Positions 19,633-30,371 are shown, counted from the first letter of the stretch. The stretch: 64,000 nucleotides of DNA from Mediterraneibacter faecis JCM 15917 (GCA_001312505.1 BBDW01000009.1:62001-126000); one strand, 5' to 3'. The notes: generated by a model from the letters alone, not told the origin. Numbers and translations are program-made.

Positions 19633-21741
19633 TGGTTTTCTCCATTCTTTTCTTTATTATAATGTGATGATGTTTCAAGGCAATCGTTTATCAAAGCCTG
19701 GATTTTATCAACAGATTGTTTCATATAATGTAAATCATCTTTTAAGTAGGCCTGCTGGCGGCGGATAGCGGCTTCAAGTCTTCTGATCTCAACATCAAGA
19801 GAACCTGGGATTGCCATCTGATCCAGTTCTTTCAGACGCTGGACAAGGCCGTAGAGATTCTCATGGTGAAGAATGCGTCCGGCGCCCCCCCACATCAGAC
19901 GGTCTTTTGGCTGATGTAAAATATATTCCGTAAAGTGATAATAGACTTCTTCATCGAATAAAAATGCGTAGCAGTTATTATCAACTTCATAGAGTGCCTC
20001 CAGTGCGGCAGTGATGTTCTGGCTTTCCAGTGCATGGACTGCCTGCTCCAGGTGACAGAGGTTCTGACTGGCAGCAGCATGAGGGAAGCAGACTGCGTCC
20101 TGCCAGTCGAGGCGGACGAAGTAGTCCTGCATCTTCCGGAAAATGTGCAGCAGTTTAGAAGAAAGTCCGGACACCATTGGGAAGTCAGCGGAAACAGTAT
20201 GGTTGTTGATCTCCTGAATCTTTTCATATAATAAATCGGCAGATTCACATACCTTTGAAATACTTTCCAGAAGCGCTGGAATTTCTTCCAATACTTCTGC
20301 CGGGGCATTGGACTGTGCTGCAAGACAGTCGGCGACGGAACTTTTCATTGCCAGAAAATGTCTGGAAAAGTCAAGTGGCGGAAGTGTCAGCTGATCCAGT
20401 GTAACTAAAAGCCTTGTATAGAGCTCATGGTGGAAACGGTAAACTGCTTCCTGATAGAACTCTTCATTGTCATATTGGGAGTGGTAATGCGTTTCCATAA
20501 ATGGTCCTGCGCTGAAATCATTTACGGTAGATGGAATACCGGAGATGGCGATGGAAAAATCATCCGACCATGTCTCGATTGGTGCAAGTACTGTCAGTCC
20601 ATCAGGGTAAGCCTCCTTCGGAACAGTTATATTTTCACAAAAATGTTTCAGAAAATCAGCAGACTCATAAGTAGAACGGATTGCATCCTGTGTGTTATGG
20701 GCGTGAGCCGGAAGTTCAAAGTTGAGATCAGCGATCACGCGGCCCTGCCATTCCGGGTGAACACGGAATACCTGGTTCCAGGCTCCGGTTGACCAGTCGA
20801 ATTTAGAATCACAGACACCCCCCCACTCTTCGGCAGCAAGGGCACATACTGCGATTGTATAGCGCGGTTGATAGCCACTGTCAATCAGAGCCTTTATGAT
20901 TCCAAATGTCATAGAGACCGCACAATTGTCATCCTGAAATCCGTCAAAATAGGATCGTAGTGTGCGGAAAGCAGAATCATCCGGTCGTCCCCCTTCAGAA
21001 GCGGCAGTTCCCGGAAGATATCCGGTAATGTTATAAGCCGGGCGGTTACGTTCAACCCAGGAGGAGGCGTTGAGTTCAACTGCGACAGAGGACGGATGAG
21101 ATACTGCAGGATCTTCGGGACAGAGAAGTTCTTTTAAATAAGAAGCATCCTGTCTCGAAAGAGAGAATGCAGGGGGGGCATATTCCGGTCCGGCGATATC
21201 CTGAGCGTTGAGTGCCCGCGGATCAATCTCAGCATAACCCTGTGTCTGGACAGCAATCAGTCCGACAGCACCTTTCAAATATGCCTGATAGACAGGGTAG
21301 TTGATCCACCATTCATCACGCTGGTTGATATCAGCAAGAACAAGCTTACCACGGACATTGAGCCTTCATAGTCCGATGCGGTTCCACGGCCGACATAGAC
21401 AAGATCATAAGTCTCGAATCCATCTGTCTCAAAATTCGTCTGATAAGCACCCATCTGACAAGTATGCAGTTCTCCATGTTGATCCTGGAAACGGAGCACA
21501 GCACGTTCAAAGGTCCAGGAATCCAGCCAAAATTCATCCTTCGTCACATTCTGAAGTCCGATGCGTTTCATTTCTTCATATAAAAATCCCCTGTCTTATG
21601 TTCCGCATCAGAACCGGCAGTTCGGAAACCGAGTACCGGATTGGTTTTGTGAGTCTCCATCTGCTTTGCCAGCTGATAAGAGTAAGTAATGTCTAGATGT
21701 GAAATGCATTCGTTGATTCTGTTTTCTGTCTTTGATTCCAT
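19629..21741 (-). CDS. M28-family aminopeptidase-like protein (multiple frameshifts)
   Basis: About 704 aa. Start at 21741 (MESKTENRINECISHLD) behind AGAGGTGAT. Frame breaks: near 21584 (T6 read as T5), near 21363 (CC read as C), and a compensating pair at ~20990 (G4 read as G5) and ~20954 (a base lost). Repair of the pair turns a meaningless stretch into DDRMILLSAHYDSYFDGFQD, restoring the M28 zinc motif HYDS...DD. Further zinc-site candidates are AAEEWG (Glu pair), DLNFELP, and ETHYHSQYD. An N-terminal region (PA-domain-like, residues ~60-190) precedes the peptidase; a ~200-residue helical tail follows. No signal peptide. It is probably a cytosolic aminopeptidase or peptidase-like protein. 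Confidence 0.82.
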
Positions 21742-21817
21742 TTATATCACCTCTGAAAGTCTGAGCCTGTTGTATGTGTTTGAGATATCGCCATGACGGC
21801 ATCTATCTATTCTGCGC

Positions 21818-22735
21818 TTATTTTAGCACTGCAAGCGAAGTGTTACAAGAGTAGAAATAATTTCCCGCAAGCTCGATCAGTGTCCGCGCCGGCTTGCTGA
21901 TATAATGTCCCTTGCGATATGCAGCAACAATCTCCCAGGAAGGATGGTCAGGTAATTGAAAATAGGTAATTGCCTCATCTTCCGGATCCATATAATACAT
22001 CGGTAAAATTCCACAGCAGATATTTTCATGGATCATAGAGATGATCGCATGGTTATTTGAAGTTTCGAACAGAACATTAGGGGTAAATCCGGCATTTTTA
22101 AAAACGGAATCAACGATCTCCCGGATGGTAGAGGTTTTCTGCGTGAGGACAAAAGGCTCTTCTCTGAGCAGTGCAAGATCGCCGTTCCTCATATCTAAAG
22201 CAGTCACAAGCTTTGTTGGAACGGCAAGAACCATTTCTTCCGAAGCTAGTGTTTCATAGATGATTCCTGATTTTTGCTGCGACCTGGTCAAAGTCATAAA
22301 ACCAAGGTCAAGTTCACCGGATAAGAGAAGTGGATGCTGATCACGAACGCTGCGTTCAATCGGTTCCACTTCTATACGTGGACAAATATTGTGGAACTTA
22401 GGGTAAACACTGGTGAACATGGCAATTCCGCGGCCGGGAGTGAATCCGAGAGTGATATGACCTTTCTGTGCTTCGCAGAGATCGTGAATCTGATTGTAGG
22501 CATTCTTCTTTATAAGAAGAATGTCTTTTGCTGCGTTGAGATAGATTTCGCCGGCAGGGGGGGTTGGGTGCCAGTCAGTCCGGGAACGATAGAATAGCGG
22601 AGTGCCGAGCTCTTTTTCCAGCTTGAGAAGCTGCTGGTTGAGGGCAGACTGGGTGATGAATAGCTTTTCGGCTGCATGGGTAATATTTTGTTCTTCTGCA
22701 ATTTTTAAAATATATTCAATCTGTTTTAAATCCAT
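21818..22735 (-). CDS. LysR family regulator next to garD
   Basis: 305 aa, intact. N-terminal winged helix MDLKQIEYILKIAEEQNITH then AAEKLFITQSALNQQLLKLE. Effector-binding domain includes GFTPGRGIAMF near residue 97 and EELPxF-like segments. At 22557 a C7 run gives PTPPAG where LysR proteins normally read PTPAG. It is divergent from garD with a 219-nt spacer containing a LysR-type dyad, so it most likely controls the galactarate dehydratase gene in response to a diacid or pathway intermediate (inference). Confidence 0.88.
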   Translation of the reverse strand: MDLKQIEYILKIAEEQNITHAAEKLFITQSALNQQLLKLEKELGTPLFYRSRTDWHPTPPAGEIYLNAAKDILLIKKNAYNQIHDLCEAQKGHITLGFTPGRGIAMFTSVYPKFHNICPRIEVEPIERSVRDQHPLLLSGELDLGFMTLTRSQQKSGIIYETLASEEMVLAVPTKLVTALDMRNGDLALLREEPFVLTQKTSTIREIVDSVFKNAGFTPNVLFETSNNHAIISMIHENICCGILPMYYMDPEDEAITYFQLPDHPSWEIVAAYRKGHYISKPARTLIELAGNYFYSCNTSLAVLK

Positions 22736-22860
22736 AGGAATAACCTTTCTGCTGATTCTGTGAATGAGCCTTTACATTTCTATTTCCAGTATAATTCGAC
22801 CGATATGGAATGACAAGAAAAACTATTAAAAAAATTAAGAGAAGTAGAAAAACAATGAAT

Positions 22861-22889
22861 TTTACTTATTAATAGTAAGAGCGTATGAT
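22861..22889 (+). promoter_or_regulatory. garD promoter with LysR-type dyad
   Basis: TTTACT and TATGAT spaced by 17 nt. Overlapping the -35 and spacer is CTTATTAATAGTAAG (22865-22879), a near-palindrome of the T-N11-A type used by LysR regulators. Confidence 0.5.
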
Positions 22890-22954
22890 AAAACCATAAA
22901 GAACAGCAAAGAAAAATGAAACATTTCTTGCTAAGCGAAAAGGAGGAATCATTC

Positions 22955-24478
22955 ATGGCTAAGCGACTTCTTGTAAAAGTGAATGAAGCAGACAATGTTG
23001 CAATTGCAGTGAAAGAAATCAAAGCCGGAACACAGGTTTCAGAAGATCTGGTTACCCGTCAGGATATTCCACAGGCTCATAAAGTAGCGCTTGAGAGAAT
23101 CCCAAAGGGACAGCCGGTGATTCGTTACGGTGTTATTCTGGGGTATGCTCTGGAAGATATTGAAAAGGGAGACTGGATCAATGAATTTATGCTGGAGCTT
23201 CCGACACCACCATCTGTTGATGATATGAAGTATGGAAAAAAGATTGTAACAGATCTTCCGACACCGCCGGTAACAACATTCGAAGGATATAGGAATCCTA
23301 ATGGTGGATATGCAGGAACGAGAAATATTCTTGGAATCAGCACAACGGTTCAGTGTGTAACCGGTGTACTTAATGTGGCGGTGAAGAGAATCAAAGAAGA
23401 ACTGCTTCCAAAATATCCGCATGTGGATGACGTAGTTCCAATCAATCATGCGTATGGATGTGGTGTCGCAATCAATGCACCGGAGGCGAAAGTGCCGATC
23501 CGTGCTTTACGCAATCTTGTACATCATCCGAATTTTGGCGGACAGGTGATGGTTGTTGCGCTTGGATGTGAGAAATTAACAGTGGAAAAATTGCTGGACG
23601 AGGCAGATATTTCCCCCCCGGAAAATGTAATTGTTCTTCAGGAACAGAAAGGTTTCGATGCCATGGTAAATGCCATTATGGAGATGGCAGATAAAAAACT
23701 TGCAATTCTTAATCAGAGAAGAAGAGAAACATTACCGCTTTCCGATCTTTGCATCGGTATGCAGTGTGGCGGAAGTGATGCATTTTCAGGCGTCAGCGCA
23801 AACCCATCTGCTGGATACGCAGCAGATATGCTTGTAAATGCAGGTGCAACCGTAATGTTTTCAGAAGTTACAGAAGTAAGGGACGGCGTACATTATATCG
23901 CAGAACGCTGTGTGAGCAAAGAAGTCTGCGACAAGCTTGCGGCAGAGATGAAATGGTACGACCACTATCTGGAAGAGGGAAATGTTGACAGAAGCGCTAA
24001 TCCAACTCCGGGAAATAAGAAAGGCGGACTTTGTAATATTGTAGAAAAAGCAATGGGATCAATTGCTAAATCAGGAAGCTCACCGATCGTAGAAGTATTA
24101 TCTCCGGCAGAGCGCCCGTCAAAGAAAGGTCTTATCTATGCAGCAACACCGGCCAGCGATATTGTATGCGGACCTTGTCAGCTTGCCTCCGGTATCACAC
24201 TACAAGTATTTATGACCGGAAGAGGAACACCTTATGGACTTGCGGCAGCCCCCCCGGTTATCAAAGTCTGTTCCAGAAATGAGATGAAAGAGATGTGGCA
24301 GGATCTGATCGATATCAATGCAGGTCCGGTTGCTACGGGTGAAGCACAGATCTCAGATATCGGTACAGAATTATTTAATAAAATTATTGCGGTTGCAAGC
24401 GGAAAAGATCAGAGCTTTGCAGAAAAATATAAACTTCACAATGATCTGTGCATCTTTAATCCGGCACCGATCACCTAA
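22955..24478 (+). CDS. garD: Galactarate dehydratase (GarD/UxaA family)
   Basis: Dehydrates galactarate to 5-keto-4-deoxy-glucarate. 507 aa. It follows the E. coli GarD pattern along its length: N-terminal SAF-like domain ([20 protein letters not shown]), [47 protein letters not shown], [10 protein letters not shown] and GRGTPYGL. The Cys residues of these blocks are the iron-site ligands in the family. Two C7 runs (23622 and 24249) add one Pro each (ISPPEN, AAPPVI) against family expectation. Start at 22955 is chosen because AAAGGAGG sits just before it; an upstream in-frame ATG at 22916 has no RBS. An altronate dehydratase role is less likely given gudD, garR and garK nearby. Confidence 0.93.
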   Translation: MAKRLLVKVNEADNVAIAVKEIKAGTQVSEDLVTRQDIPQAHKVALERIPKGQPVIRYGVILGYALEDIEKGDWINEFMLELPTPPSVDDMKYGKKIVTDLPTPPVTTFEGYRNPNGGYAGTRNILGISTTVQCVTGVLNVAVKRIKEELLPKYPHVDDVVPINHAYGCGVAINAPEAKVPIRALRNLVHHPNFGGQVMVVALGCEKLTVEKLLDEADISPPENVIVLQEQKGFDAMVNAIMEMADKKLAILNQRRRETLPLSDLCIGMQCGGSDAFSGVSANPSAGYAADMLVNAGATVMFSEVTEVRDGVHYIAERCVSKEVCDKLAAEMKWYDHYLEEGNVDRSANPTPGNKKGGLCNIVEKAMGSIAKSGSSPIVEVLSPAERPSKKGLIYAATPASDIVCGPCQLASGITLQVFMTGRGTPYGLAAAPPVIKVCSRNEMKEMWQDLIDINAGPVATGEAQISDIGTELFNKIIAVASGKDQSFAEKYKLHNDLCIFNPAPIT

Positions 24479-24564
24479 GATATGTTTTTGAAAAATTCTT
24501 AGTCTCCTAAAAAGAATATAGAGCTGGCCGCAGAGCGTGCTGCGGCCGGCAAATACACGAACAG

Positions 24565-24612
24565 AAAAAGAATCTTGTCTCAAATGCTGCGGAGAAGATT
24601 CTTTTTCTTTTT
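24565..24612 (+). terminator. Terminator after garD
   Basis: AAAGAATCTT/AAGATTCTTT stem followed by a T-rich tract. A second, GC-rich hairpin CTGGCCGCAG/CTGCGGCCGG sits just upstream (24524-24549). Confidence 0.75.
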
Positions 24613-24698
24613 ATAATAGTTGGGAATAAATTTGTTGATAAAATAGTGAAGTGCGTGATAAGGTAAAAGAAAGTGAATTATAGTCGGAGGCATTTATT

Positions 24699-26618
24699 AT
24701 GGTTAAAATAGGAATGCTTCTCCCGGAAGAGCGGATGGTCGAACCGGCGAGAAAAATTATAGAAGAAAATCATCTGGATGTGGTCTATCTTGAGGCTGTG
24801 CATACAGTAGATGCAGTGAATAAAGCAAGAGTTGCAGTGGAAGCCGGAGCTCACATTCTGGTAGCCAGAGGATATCAGGCGAAGCTGATCAAAGAATATA
24901 CGAATATTCCGGTTGTTGAGATTCGTTTTCATGCACAGGAGATCGGTCTGCTCATTCAGAAAGCAAAGACGATTCTTAAGAAAGCGCACCCACATATCGC
25001 ATTGATCGCATTTGAAAATATGCTCTGTGATATGTCGTATATGGAGCAGCTGTTTGATATACGACTGGATGTGATTTATCTAAAACGTATTGAAGAGGCT
25101 GAAAGCATTATTGCAGATTTTGAGGAAAGACCGGATCTGATCATTGGTGGAGAAGGAACCTGTAGAGCAGCAGAAACGATGGGATATTCGACGCTGTTTT
25201 ATCAATCCACGGAAGAATCGTTAAAAGAAGCCCTTCTTGCAGCAAAGAATGCGTCCTATGCGGCCGAAAGCGAGAAACGTAATACTGCACAGTTTGAAAC
25301 AGTACTGGATACGTCCTTTAATGGAATTATCAAGGTGAACGCAGAAGGAAGAGTGATTGTAGTCAATAAACTGGTTGAAAATTTGTTAGGAAAGAATAGT
25401 GAAGATCTGGTTGGAAAGAGCCTGACGGAGATTCTCCCCGGAATCGATTCGCTCTTGATCGAGAATATTTTAAGCGGAAAGAGCGAAAGCTATTCCACTT
25501 CTATTTCTGTCAGGAAAAAGACCTGGATGGCAATGATTGCACCAATCCAGTATGACAATCAGATTACAGGAGCAATTTTGTCTCTTCAGAAGCTGGCAGA
25601 CAATTCAAAAAAGACCAAGGATATCCAGGGAGATATGCTGCTGCATGGATTTGCGGCGCAGACCAAATTTGAAGATATTCAGACAGAGAATGCACAGATG
25701 CGAAAAATGCTTGAAACTGCGAAAATGTATGCCTTGTCTGAACACGCAGTTATGATTTATGGGCAGGCAGGTACAGAGGATTATCTTTTGGCAGAAGCAA
25801 TTCACAATAATAGTATCCGCAAAGTGGGTCCATATGTCAGCATTAATATGCGGGGGGGAATGGATAAAGAACATCAGATGGAAGAGCTTTTCCGAAGAGA
25901 AGCCGGAGATACAGTTTCAACTTTTGGTGCAAAGGGTGCAATGATAAAGGCAAATCACGGAACCTTATTTATTAAAGGAATCGAGCATCTGACTTTGCGT
26001 GTACAGCATCAGATTTTGCGTACAATGTTAAGCAGGGCGCAGATGAGAACAGATGCACAGCCACTTGACACGTTGGATGTAAGAATCATAGGATCATCAA
26101 AGATAAATCTGAAACATCTGGTGGAAAAGGGAGAGTTTAGCGAGGAATTATATTATATGCTGCAGAGCCTGGTACTTGAGATTCCTTCATTGAATGAACG
26201 CCCGGAGGATCTGAGAAATTGTTTTGATAAAGAATTGAAGATATATAAGGAAAAATACAACCGTCCGCTTAGCGTAACAGAAGGAGCATATAAGAAGCTG
26301 CAGGAACTGAGGTGGACAGGGAATGGGATCCAGCTACGGTCATTTTGTGAACGACTTGTTCTTACAGCCAAAAAACGCATGATTGATGAAGTCGTTCTTC
26401 AAAATTTATATGACGAACTGTTTCCACATGTGGAAGAATCTCATGGAGAGAAGAGGATTCTTGTGTATCGTTCTCAGGAGACAGATGAACTTGAGGAGCT
26501 GCTTGAACGTTTCCACGGAAACCGGAAACTGGTGGCAGAAGAGCTCGGTATCAGCACGACAACTCTCTGGAGAAGAATGAAAAAGTATGGAATAGAAGCC
26601 AATTATGGGGGGAAATGA
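24699..26618 (+). CDS. PrpR-N/PAS/AAA+-like/Fis regulator with degenerate ATPase domain
   Basis: 639 aa. Domains in order: PrpR_N-type sensor (residues ~1-180, with PARKIIEENHLDVVYLEA), PAS (~200-310, FNGIIKVNAEGRVIVVNK), a sigma-54-activator-like AAA+ domain (~330-560) and a Fis-type HTH at the end (RKLVAEELGISTTTLWRRMK). The AAA+ part is degenerate: where Walker A should read GESGTGKE it reads GQAGTEDY, and no GAFTGA loop is found (STFGAKGAM). It therefore probably does not hydrolyse ATP or remodel sigma-54 polymerase. At 25852 a G7 run yields MRGGMD for MRGMD; a G6 run at 26605 makes the last few codons uncertain. It precedes the gar operon and is a plausible regulator of it. Confidence 0.82.
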   Translation: MVKIGMLLPEERMVEPARKIIEENHLDVVYLEAVHTVDAVNKARVAVEAGAHILVARGYQAKLIKEYTNIPVVEIRFHAQEIGLLIQKAKTILKKAHPHIALIAFENMLCDMSYMEQLFDIRLDVIYLKRIEEAESIIADFEERPDLIIGGEGTCRAAETMGYSTLFYQSTEESLKEALLAAKNASYAAESEKRNTAQFETVLDTSFNGIIKVNAEGRVIVVNKLVENLLGKNSEDLVGKSLTEILPGIDSLLIENILSGKSESYSTSISVRKKTWMAMIAPIQYDNQITGAILSLQKLADNSKKTKDIQGDMLLHGFAAQTKFEDIQTENAQMRKMLETAKMYALSEHAVMIYGQAGTEDYLLAEAIHNNSIRKVGPYVSINMRGGMDKEHQMEELFRREAGDTVSTFGAKGAMIKANHGTLFIKGIEHLTLRVQHQILRTMLSRAQMRTDAQPLDTLDVRIIGSSKINLKHLVEKGEFSEELYYMLQSLVLEIPSLNERPEDLRNCFDKELKIYKEKYNRPLSVTEGAYKKLQELRWTGNGIQLRSFCERLVLTAKKRMIDEVVLQNLYDELFPHVEESHGEKRILVYRSQETDELEELLERFHGNRKLVAEELGISTTTLWRRMKKYGIEANYGGK

Positions 26619-27086
26619 ATTACTATAGGAACAGGTAAATGCATACAGGGAGATGGTTTAAAACTGTCTCCTTTTTTGATGTGAAAAACTGTATTTTGTT
26701 ATGTATAAAAATGAAGTGAGAATTTGTGTAGAATTCATAATGTTTCAAAAAATGAAAAAATAATTACATATGATGAAATAAATGGAAAGAAATTGAAATT
26801 TAAACAAATAGGAAAAAACAGAAACAAAACATAATGAAATAAAAATGAAATACACAATTCAAAAAATGAAAACTTATGAAATCTACATAAATCAGAGCAC
26901 ACTCCATTGAACAATCTGTCAATGGAATCTTTGTACTCAGTTTTGTACAATAAGCATGTCAGATAGATAAGTTACCTGACCAAAGGCAAGGCAGGCAACA
27001 AGAAGCGCGCGAATTATCAAAGACGATTAGGAACAAGTTGAAATAGCAGTAATACAAAATATCAGAGATCTGAGAGGAGAAGAACA
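26619..27086. other. 468-nt spacer before the gar operon
   Basis: Holds the terminator at 26648-26678, then AT-rich sequence, then a dyad TCCATTGA/TCAATGGA at 26903-26926 and two close TTTGTAC words at about 26930-26950. I could not place a convincing promoter; the dyad is a candidate operator. No gene seen. Confidence 0.4.
26648..26678 (+). terminator. Terminator after the PrpR-like regulator
   Basis: GGAGA..GTTT/AAAC..TCTCC stem followed by six Ts. Confidence 0.7.
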
Positions 27087-27977
27087 ATGAAAGTTGGATT
27101 TATCGGACTTGGAATTATGGGAAAACCAATGTGCAGAAACCTTATGAAAGCAGGATATGAAGCTGTTGTATATAACAGAAGCAAGGCAAGCGTAGAAGAA
27201 TTGGCAGCGGAGGGAGCACAGGCAGCAGGAAGCCCGGCAGAGGTGGCAGAGAACTGTCAGGTGATCATCACAATGCTTCCGAATTCTCCTCAGGTCAGAG
27301 AAGTCTGTTTAGGAGAAAACGGAATCGCTTCCGCAGCAAAAGAAGGAACGATCGTGATCGATATGAGTTCGATCGATCCGGTACAGTCGAAAGAAATCGG
27401 AGCAGAGCTGAACAAAAAGGGAATTGACTTAATGGATGCACCGGTCAGCGGTGGAGAGCCAAAGGCGATCGACGGAACAATTTCTGTTATGGTCGGAGGA
27501 AGCAAAGAGAACTTTGATAAGTACTATGATTTATTAATGGCAATGGCAGGATCTGTAGTGTATGTCGGAGAACTTGGATCCGGAAATGTAGCAAAGCTCG
27601 CAAATCAGGTGATTGTAGCATTGAATATTGCGGCAGTGTCTGAGGCACTGACACTTGCAGTGAAAAATGATGCAGATCCGGAGCTTGTATATAAAGCTAT
27701 CCGCGGAGGTCTTGCAGGATCTACAGTGCTTGATGCAAAAGCACCAATGATGATGGCTCACAATTTCAAACCGGGATTCCGTATTGAACTCCATATCAAA
27801 GACCTGAATAACGCATTGAATGCAGGTCATGCAGTAAATGCAGCACTTCCACTTACTTCACAGGTAATGGAGATCATGCAGTCACTTAAGGCAGACGGAA
27901 ATGAAAAAGATGATCACAGTGCAATCGTAAAATATTACGAGAAGATTTCTGATACATCTGTTGAGAAAAAGAATTAA
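27087..27977 (+). CDS. garR: Tartronate semialdehyde (2-hydroxy-3-oxopropionate) reductase, copy 1
   Basis: NAD(P)H-dependent reduction of tartronate semialdehyde to D-glycerate. 296 aa. Rossmann start MKVGFIGLGIMGKPM; substrate motif DAPVSGGEPKA near residue 118; catalytic Lys in GSGNVAKLANQ near residue 170; C-terminal KDLNNALNAG. RBS GAGAGGAGAAG. First gene of the operon that continues with the permease, aldolase and gudD. A second, very similar copy closes the operon at 33921. Confidence 0.92.
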   Translation: MKVGFIGLGIMGKPMCRNLMKAGYEAVVYNRSKASVEELAAEGAQAAGSPAEVAENCQVIITMLPNSPQVREVCLGENGIASAAKEGTIVIDMSSIDPVQSKEIGAELNKKGIDLMDAPVSGGEPKAIDGTISVMVGGSKENFDKYYDLLMAMAGSVVYVGELGSGNVAKLANQVIVALNIAAVSEALTLAVKNDADPELVYKAIRGGLAGSTVLDAKAPMMMAHNFKPGFRIELHIKDLNNALNAGHAVNAALPLTSQVMEIMQSLKADGNEKDDHSAIVKYYEKISDTSVEKKN

Positions 27978-27991
27978 GAGAGGTAAGAACT

Positions 27992-29409
27992 ATGAGTGAA
28001 TCAACCAGAATGATGCTGGGGGGGCTGGTGATCGGAATAGCGATAATGATCGTCCTGGTTATGAAGACGAAGGTACATACATTTATTGCATTATTGCTCG
28101 CAGCATTGATTACAGGATTGATCGGGGGCATGCCGGTCGCAGATATTACAAATGCAGCCGGAGAAACGACAGTCGGCGTTATGACCGCTATCAAAGACGG
28201 ATTTGGAAACACATTGAAAAGTACCGGTATCATAATCGGACTTGGAGTTATGATGGGAGGAATCCTTGAAGTTTCAGGAGCAGCGGAACAGCTTGCATTT
28301 ACTTTCATCCGTGTAATCGGTAAGAGAAAAGAAGAATGGGCACTGGCAATCACAGGATGGGTTGTATCTATCCCGGTATTCGCAGATTCTGCAATCGTTA
28401 TTTTTGCACCACTTGTAAAAGCAATGTCTTCCGTAACAGGAATCTCTGTTGTAGGACTTGCACTGTCACTGGCCTGCGGCTTCAGCTGACACACTGTCTG
28501 GTGCCGCCGACACCGGGACCGCTGACAGCAGCCGGAATGCTTGGAGTTGATGTTGGACAGATGATTATGATCGGAGCAGGAATTTCTATTCCGATGCTGA
28601 TCGTTGTAGTATTCTACTGTAAATATATTGGAAAGAAAATTTATCAGATTCCGAATGAAGATGGACATGGATATGAAAGAAAAGAATTCAAAAAAGAATA
28701 TATCAAATCCATGGAAGAAGTTGAAAAGCTGGTAGGAGAGAAGAATCTCCCATCATTCACAGCATCTATTCTTCCGATTATCATTCCGATTGTTTTGATT
28801 TTTGTTAAAACATTCTGGGGACTGTTTGGAACAGGTGAAGGAGTGGCAAACACAATCATCAGTCTTGTAGGTGAACCAATCTTCGCACTTGGCGTTGGAA
28901 CAATCATTGCAATCTATGGACTGGTAAGAAAAGAAGATAATAAAAAAGTTATCGGTATCATGGATACAGCAATCAAAGATACAGGTATTATCATGCTGAT
29001 CACAGGAGCCGGCGGTTCTCTTGGAAATGTAATCAAAGTCAGCGGTATCGGAAATGTTCTTGGAGAGACAGTTGTAGGACTTCCGCTTCCGGCAATCCTG
29101 ATTCCATTTATCATTGCAGCACTGATGAGAATCGCGCTTGGTTCTGCAACAGTAGCAATCACAACGGCAGCATCCCTGACAGCACCACTGATGGCATCAA
29201 TCAGTGTATCCCCCCCAATCCTGCTTGCAGCTTCCTGTTGTGTAGGAGCAATTTCATTCTCCTACTTCAATGACAGTGGATTCTGGGTATTCAATGGAAT
29301 GTTCGGTCTGACAGAATTAAAAGATCAGGTAAGATGTAAAACAGCAGTGTCATTGATCATGGCAGGCGTTGGAATTATAGAATTACTGTTATTACAGTTT
29401 GTGCTATAA
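27992..29409 (+). CDS. GntP family permease (one frameshift)
   Basis: Proton-coupled uptake of a sugar acid across the membrane; about 472 aa after repair with ~12 hydrophobic segments. GntP-family marks: MGGILEVSGAAEQLAFTFI, then PVFADSAIVIF, LVPPTPGPLTAAG and FSYFNDSGFWV. A frame break near 28486 (GGCCTT read as GGCTT) splits it; the repaired join reads ACGLQLTHCLVPPTPGP. G7 at 28018 and C7 at 29210 add one residue each. It lies 14 nt after garR. In this operon the substrate is probably glucarate/galactarate or glycerate and not gluconate (inference). Confidence 0.9.
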
Positions 29410-29429
29410 ATTGAAAGGAGTTTTTTATT

Positions 29430-30317
29430 ATGACATTCGTACCAAAGGGAATTATCCCTCCAATTATTACACCATTAACAGATGAGGGTGAAGTAAACTA
29501 TCCGGTATTAAGACAGATGGTAAATCACCTGATCGACAACGGAGTTCACGGTTTGTTTCCACTTGGAACAACCGGAGAATTCTACGCATTCGATGATGAT
29601 ACATACAGAAAGATCCTTGAGACAGTCGTTGATGAGACAGCAGGACGTGTTCCGGTCTACGGCGGAGCAAGCCACATTACAACAAGAGGAGTTATCAGAC
29701 TGGTAAAGATCTGTGAGGAGGTCGGAGTTGATGCAGTTTCCGTACTGACACCGATGTTTGTATCCCAGACACAGGATGAGTTGTACAACTACTATAAGAC
29801 AATCGCAGAAAATACAACACTTCCAATCATCATGTATAACAATAAACCAAAGACAAATGTGACAATCACACCGGCAACAGTTGCAAAACTTGCTGATATT
29901 GAAAATATTGTTGCTGTAAAAGACAGTACAGGTGATATGACAAATGCTGCAGAGTATATCCGTCTGACAAGAGGAAAAGATTTCTCTGTACTGATGGGAA
30001 GAGATACTTTGATCTACGCAGCTCTTTGCTACGGAGCAACGGGAGCAATCGCATCCTGTGCAAATGTAGCACCGAGAATTGCAGCGGATATCTATGATAA
30101 ATACGTTGCAGGAGATCTTGAAGGAGCTCTGGAAGCACAGTTTACATTGGCTCCGTTCCGTATTGCATGCGGTATGGGAACATTCCCGGCAGCAATCAAG
30201 GAAGGTCTCGTTCAGGAAGGAATTCCGGTAGGAAAATGCTTAGACCCGATCGGCGAACTGACACCGGAAGAGAAAGAGAAGCTGCATAAAGTACTTGCAG
30301 ATATGAACCTTGTTTAA
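29430..30317 (+). CDS. DapA-family class I aldolase/dehydratase, probable 5-keto-4-deoxy-glucarate aldolase
   Basis: 295 aa, (beta/alpha)8 Schiff-base enzyme of the DHDPS/NAL family. GTTGEFYAF near residue 47 is the phosphate/carboxylate site, MYNNKP near residue 135 carries the family Tyr, and the Schiff-base Lys is in VAVKDSTGD near residue 163. It is not dihydrodipicolinate synthase by context: it sits between the permease and gudD, with garR next door and garK in the same region. No GarL (HpcH-type) aldolase is present. The simplest reading is that it splits 5-keto-4-deoxy-glucarate to pyruvate and tartronate semialdehyde. The alternative, 5-dehydro-4-deoxyglucarate dehydratase (KdgD), would make garR and garK unnecessary. 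Confidence 0.75.
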   Translation: MTFVPKGIIPPIITPLTDEGEVNYPVLRQMVNHLIDNGVHGLFPLGTTGEFYAFDDDTYRKILETVVDETAGRVPVYGGASHITTRGVIRLVKICEEVGVDAVSVLTPMFVSQTQDELYNYYKTIAENTTLPIIMYNNKPKTNVTITPATVAKLADIENIVAVKDSTGDMTNAAEYIRLTRGKDFSVLMGRDTLIYAALCYGATGAIASCANVAPRIAADIYDKYVAGDLEGALEAQFTLAPFRIACGMGTFPAAIKEGLVQEGIPVGKCLDPIGELTPEEKEKLHKVLADMNLV

Positions 30318-30371
30318 AACAAGAAGTTATTAAAAAATGTTAATAAACTAAAATTTGCTGCCATGATTTCG

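Noticed and set aside
22916-22954. Upstream start for garD
   Set aside because: The AAAGGAGG site lies after it, right before the ATG at 22955.
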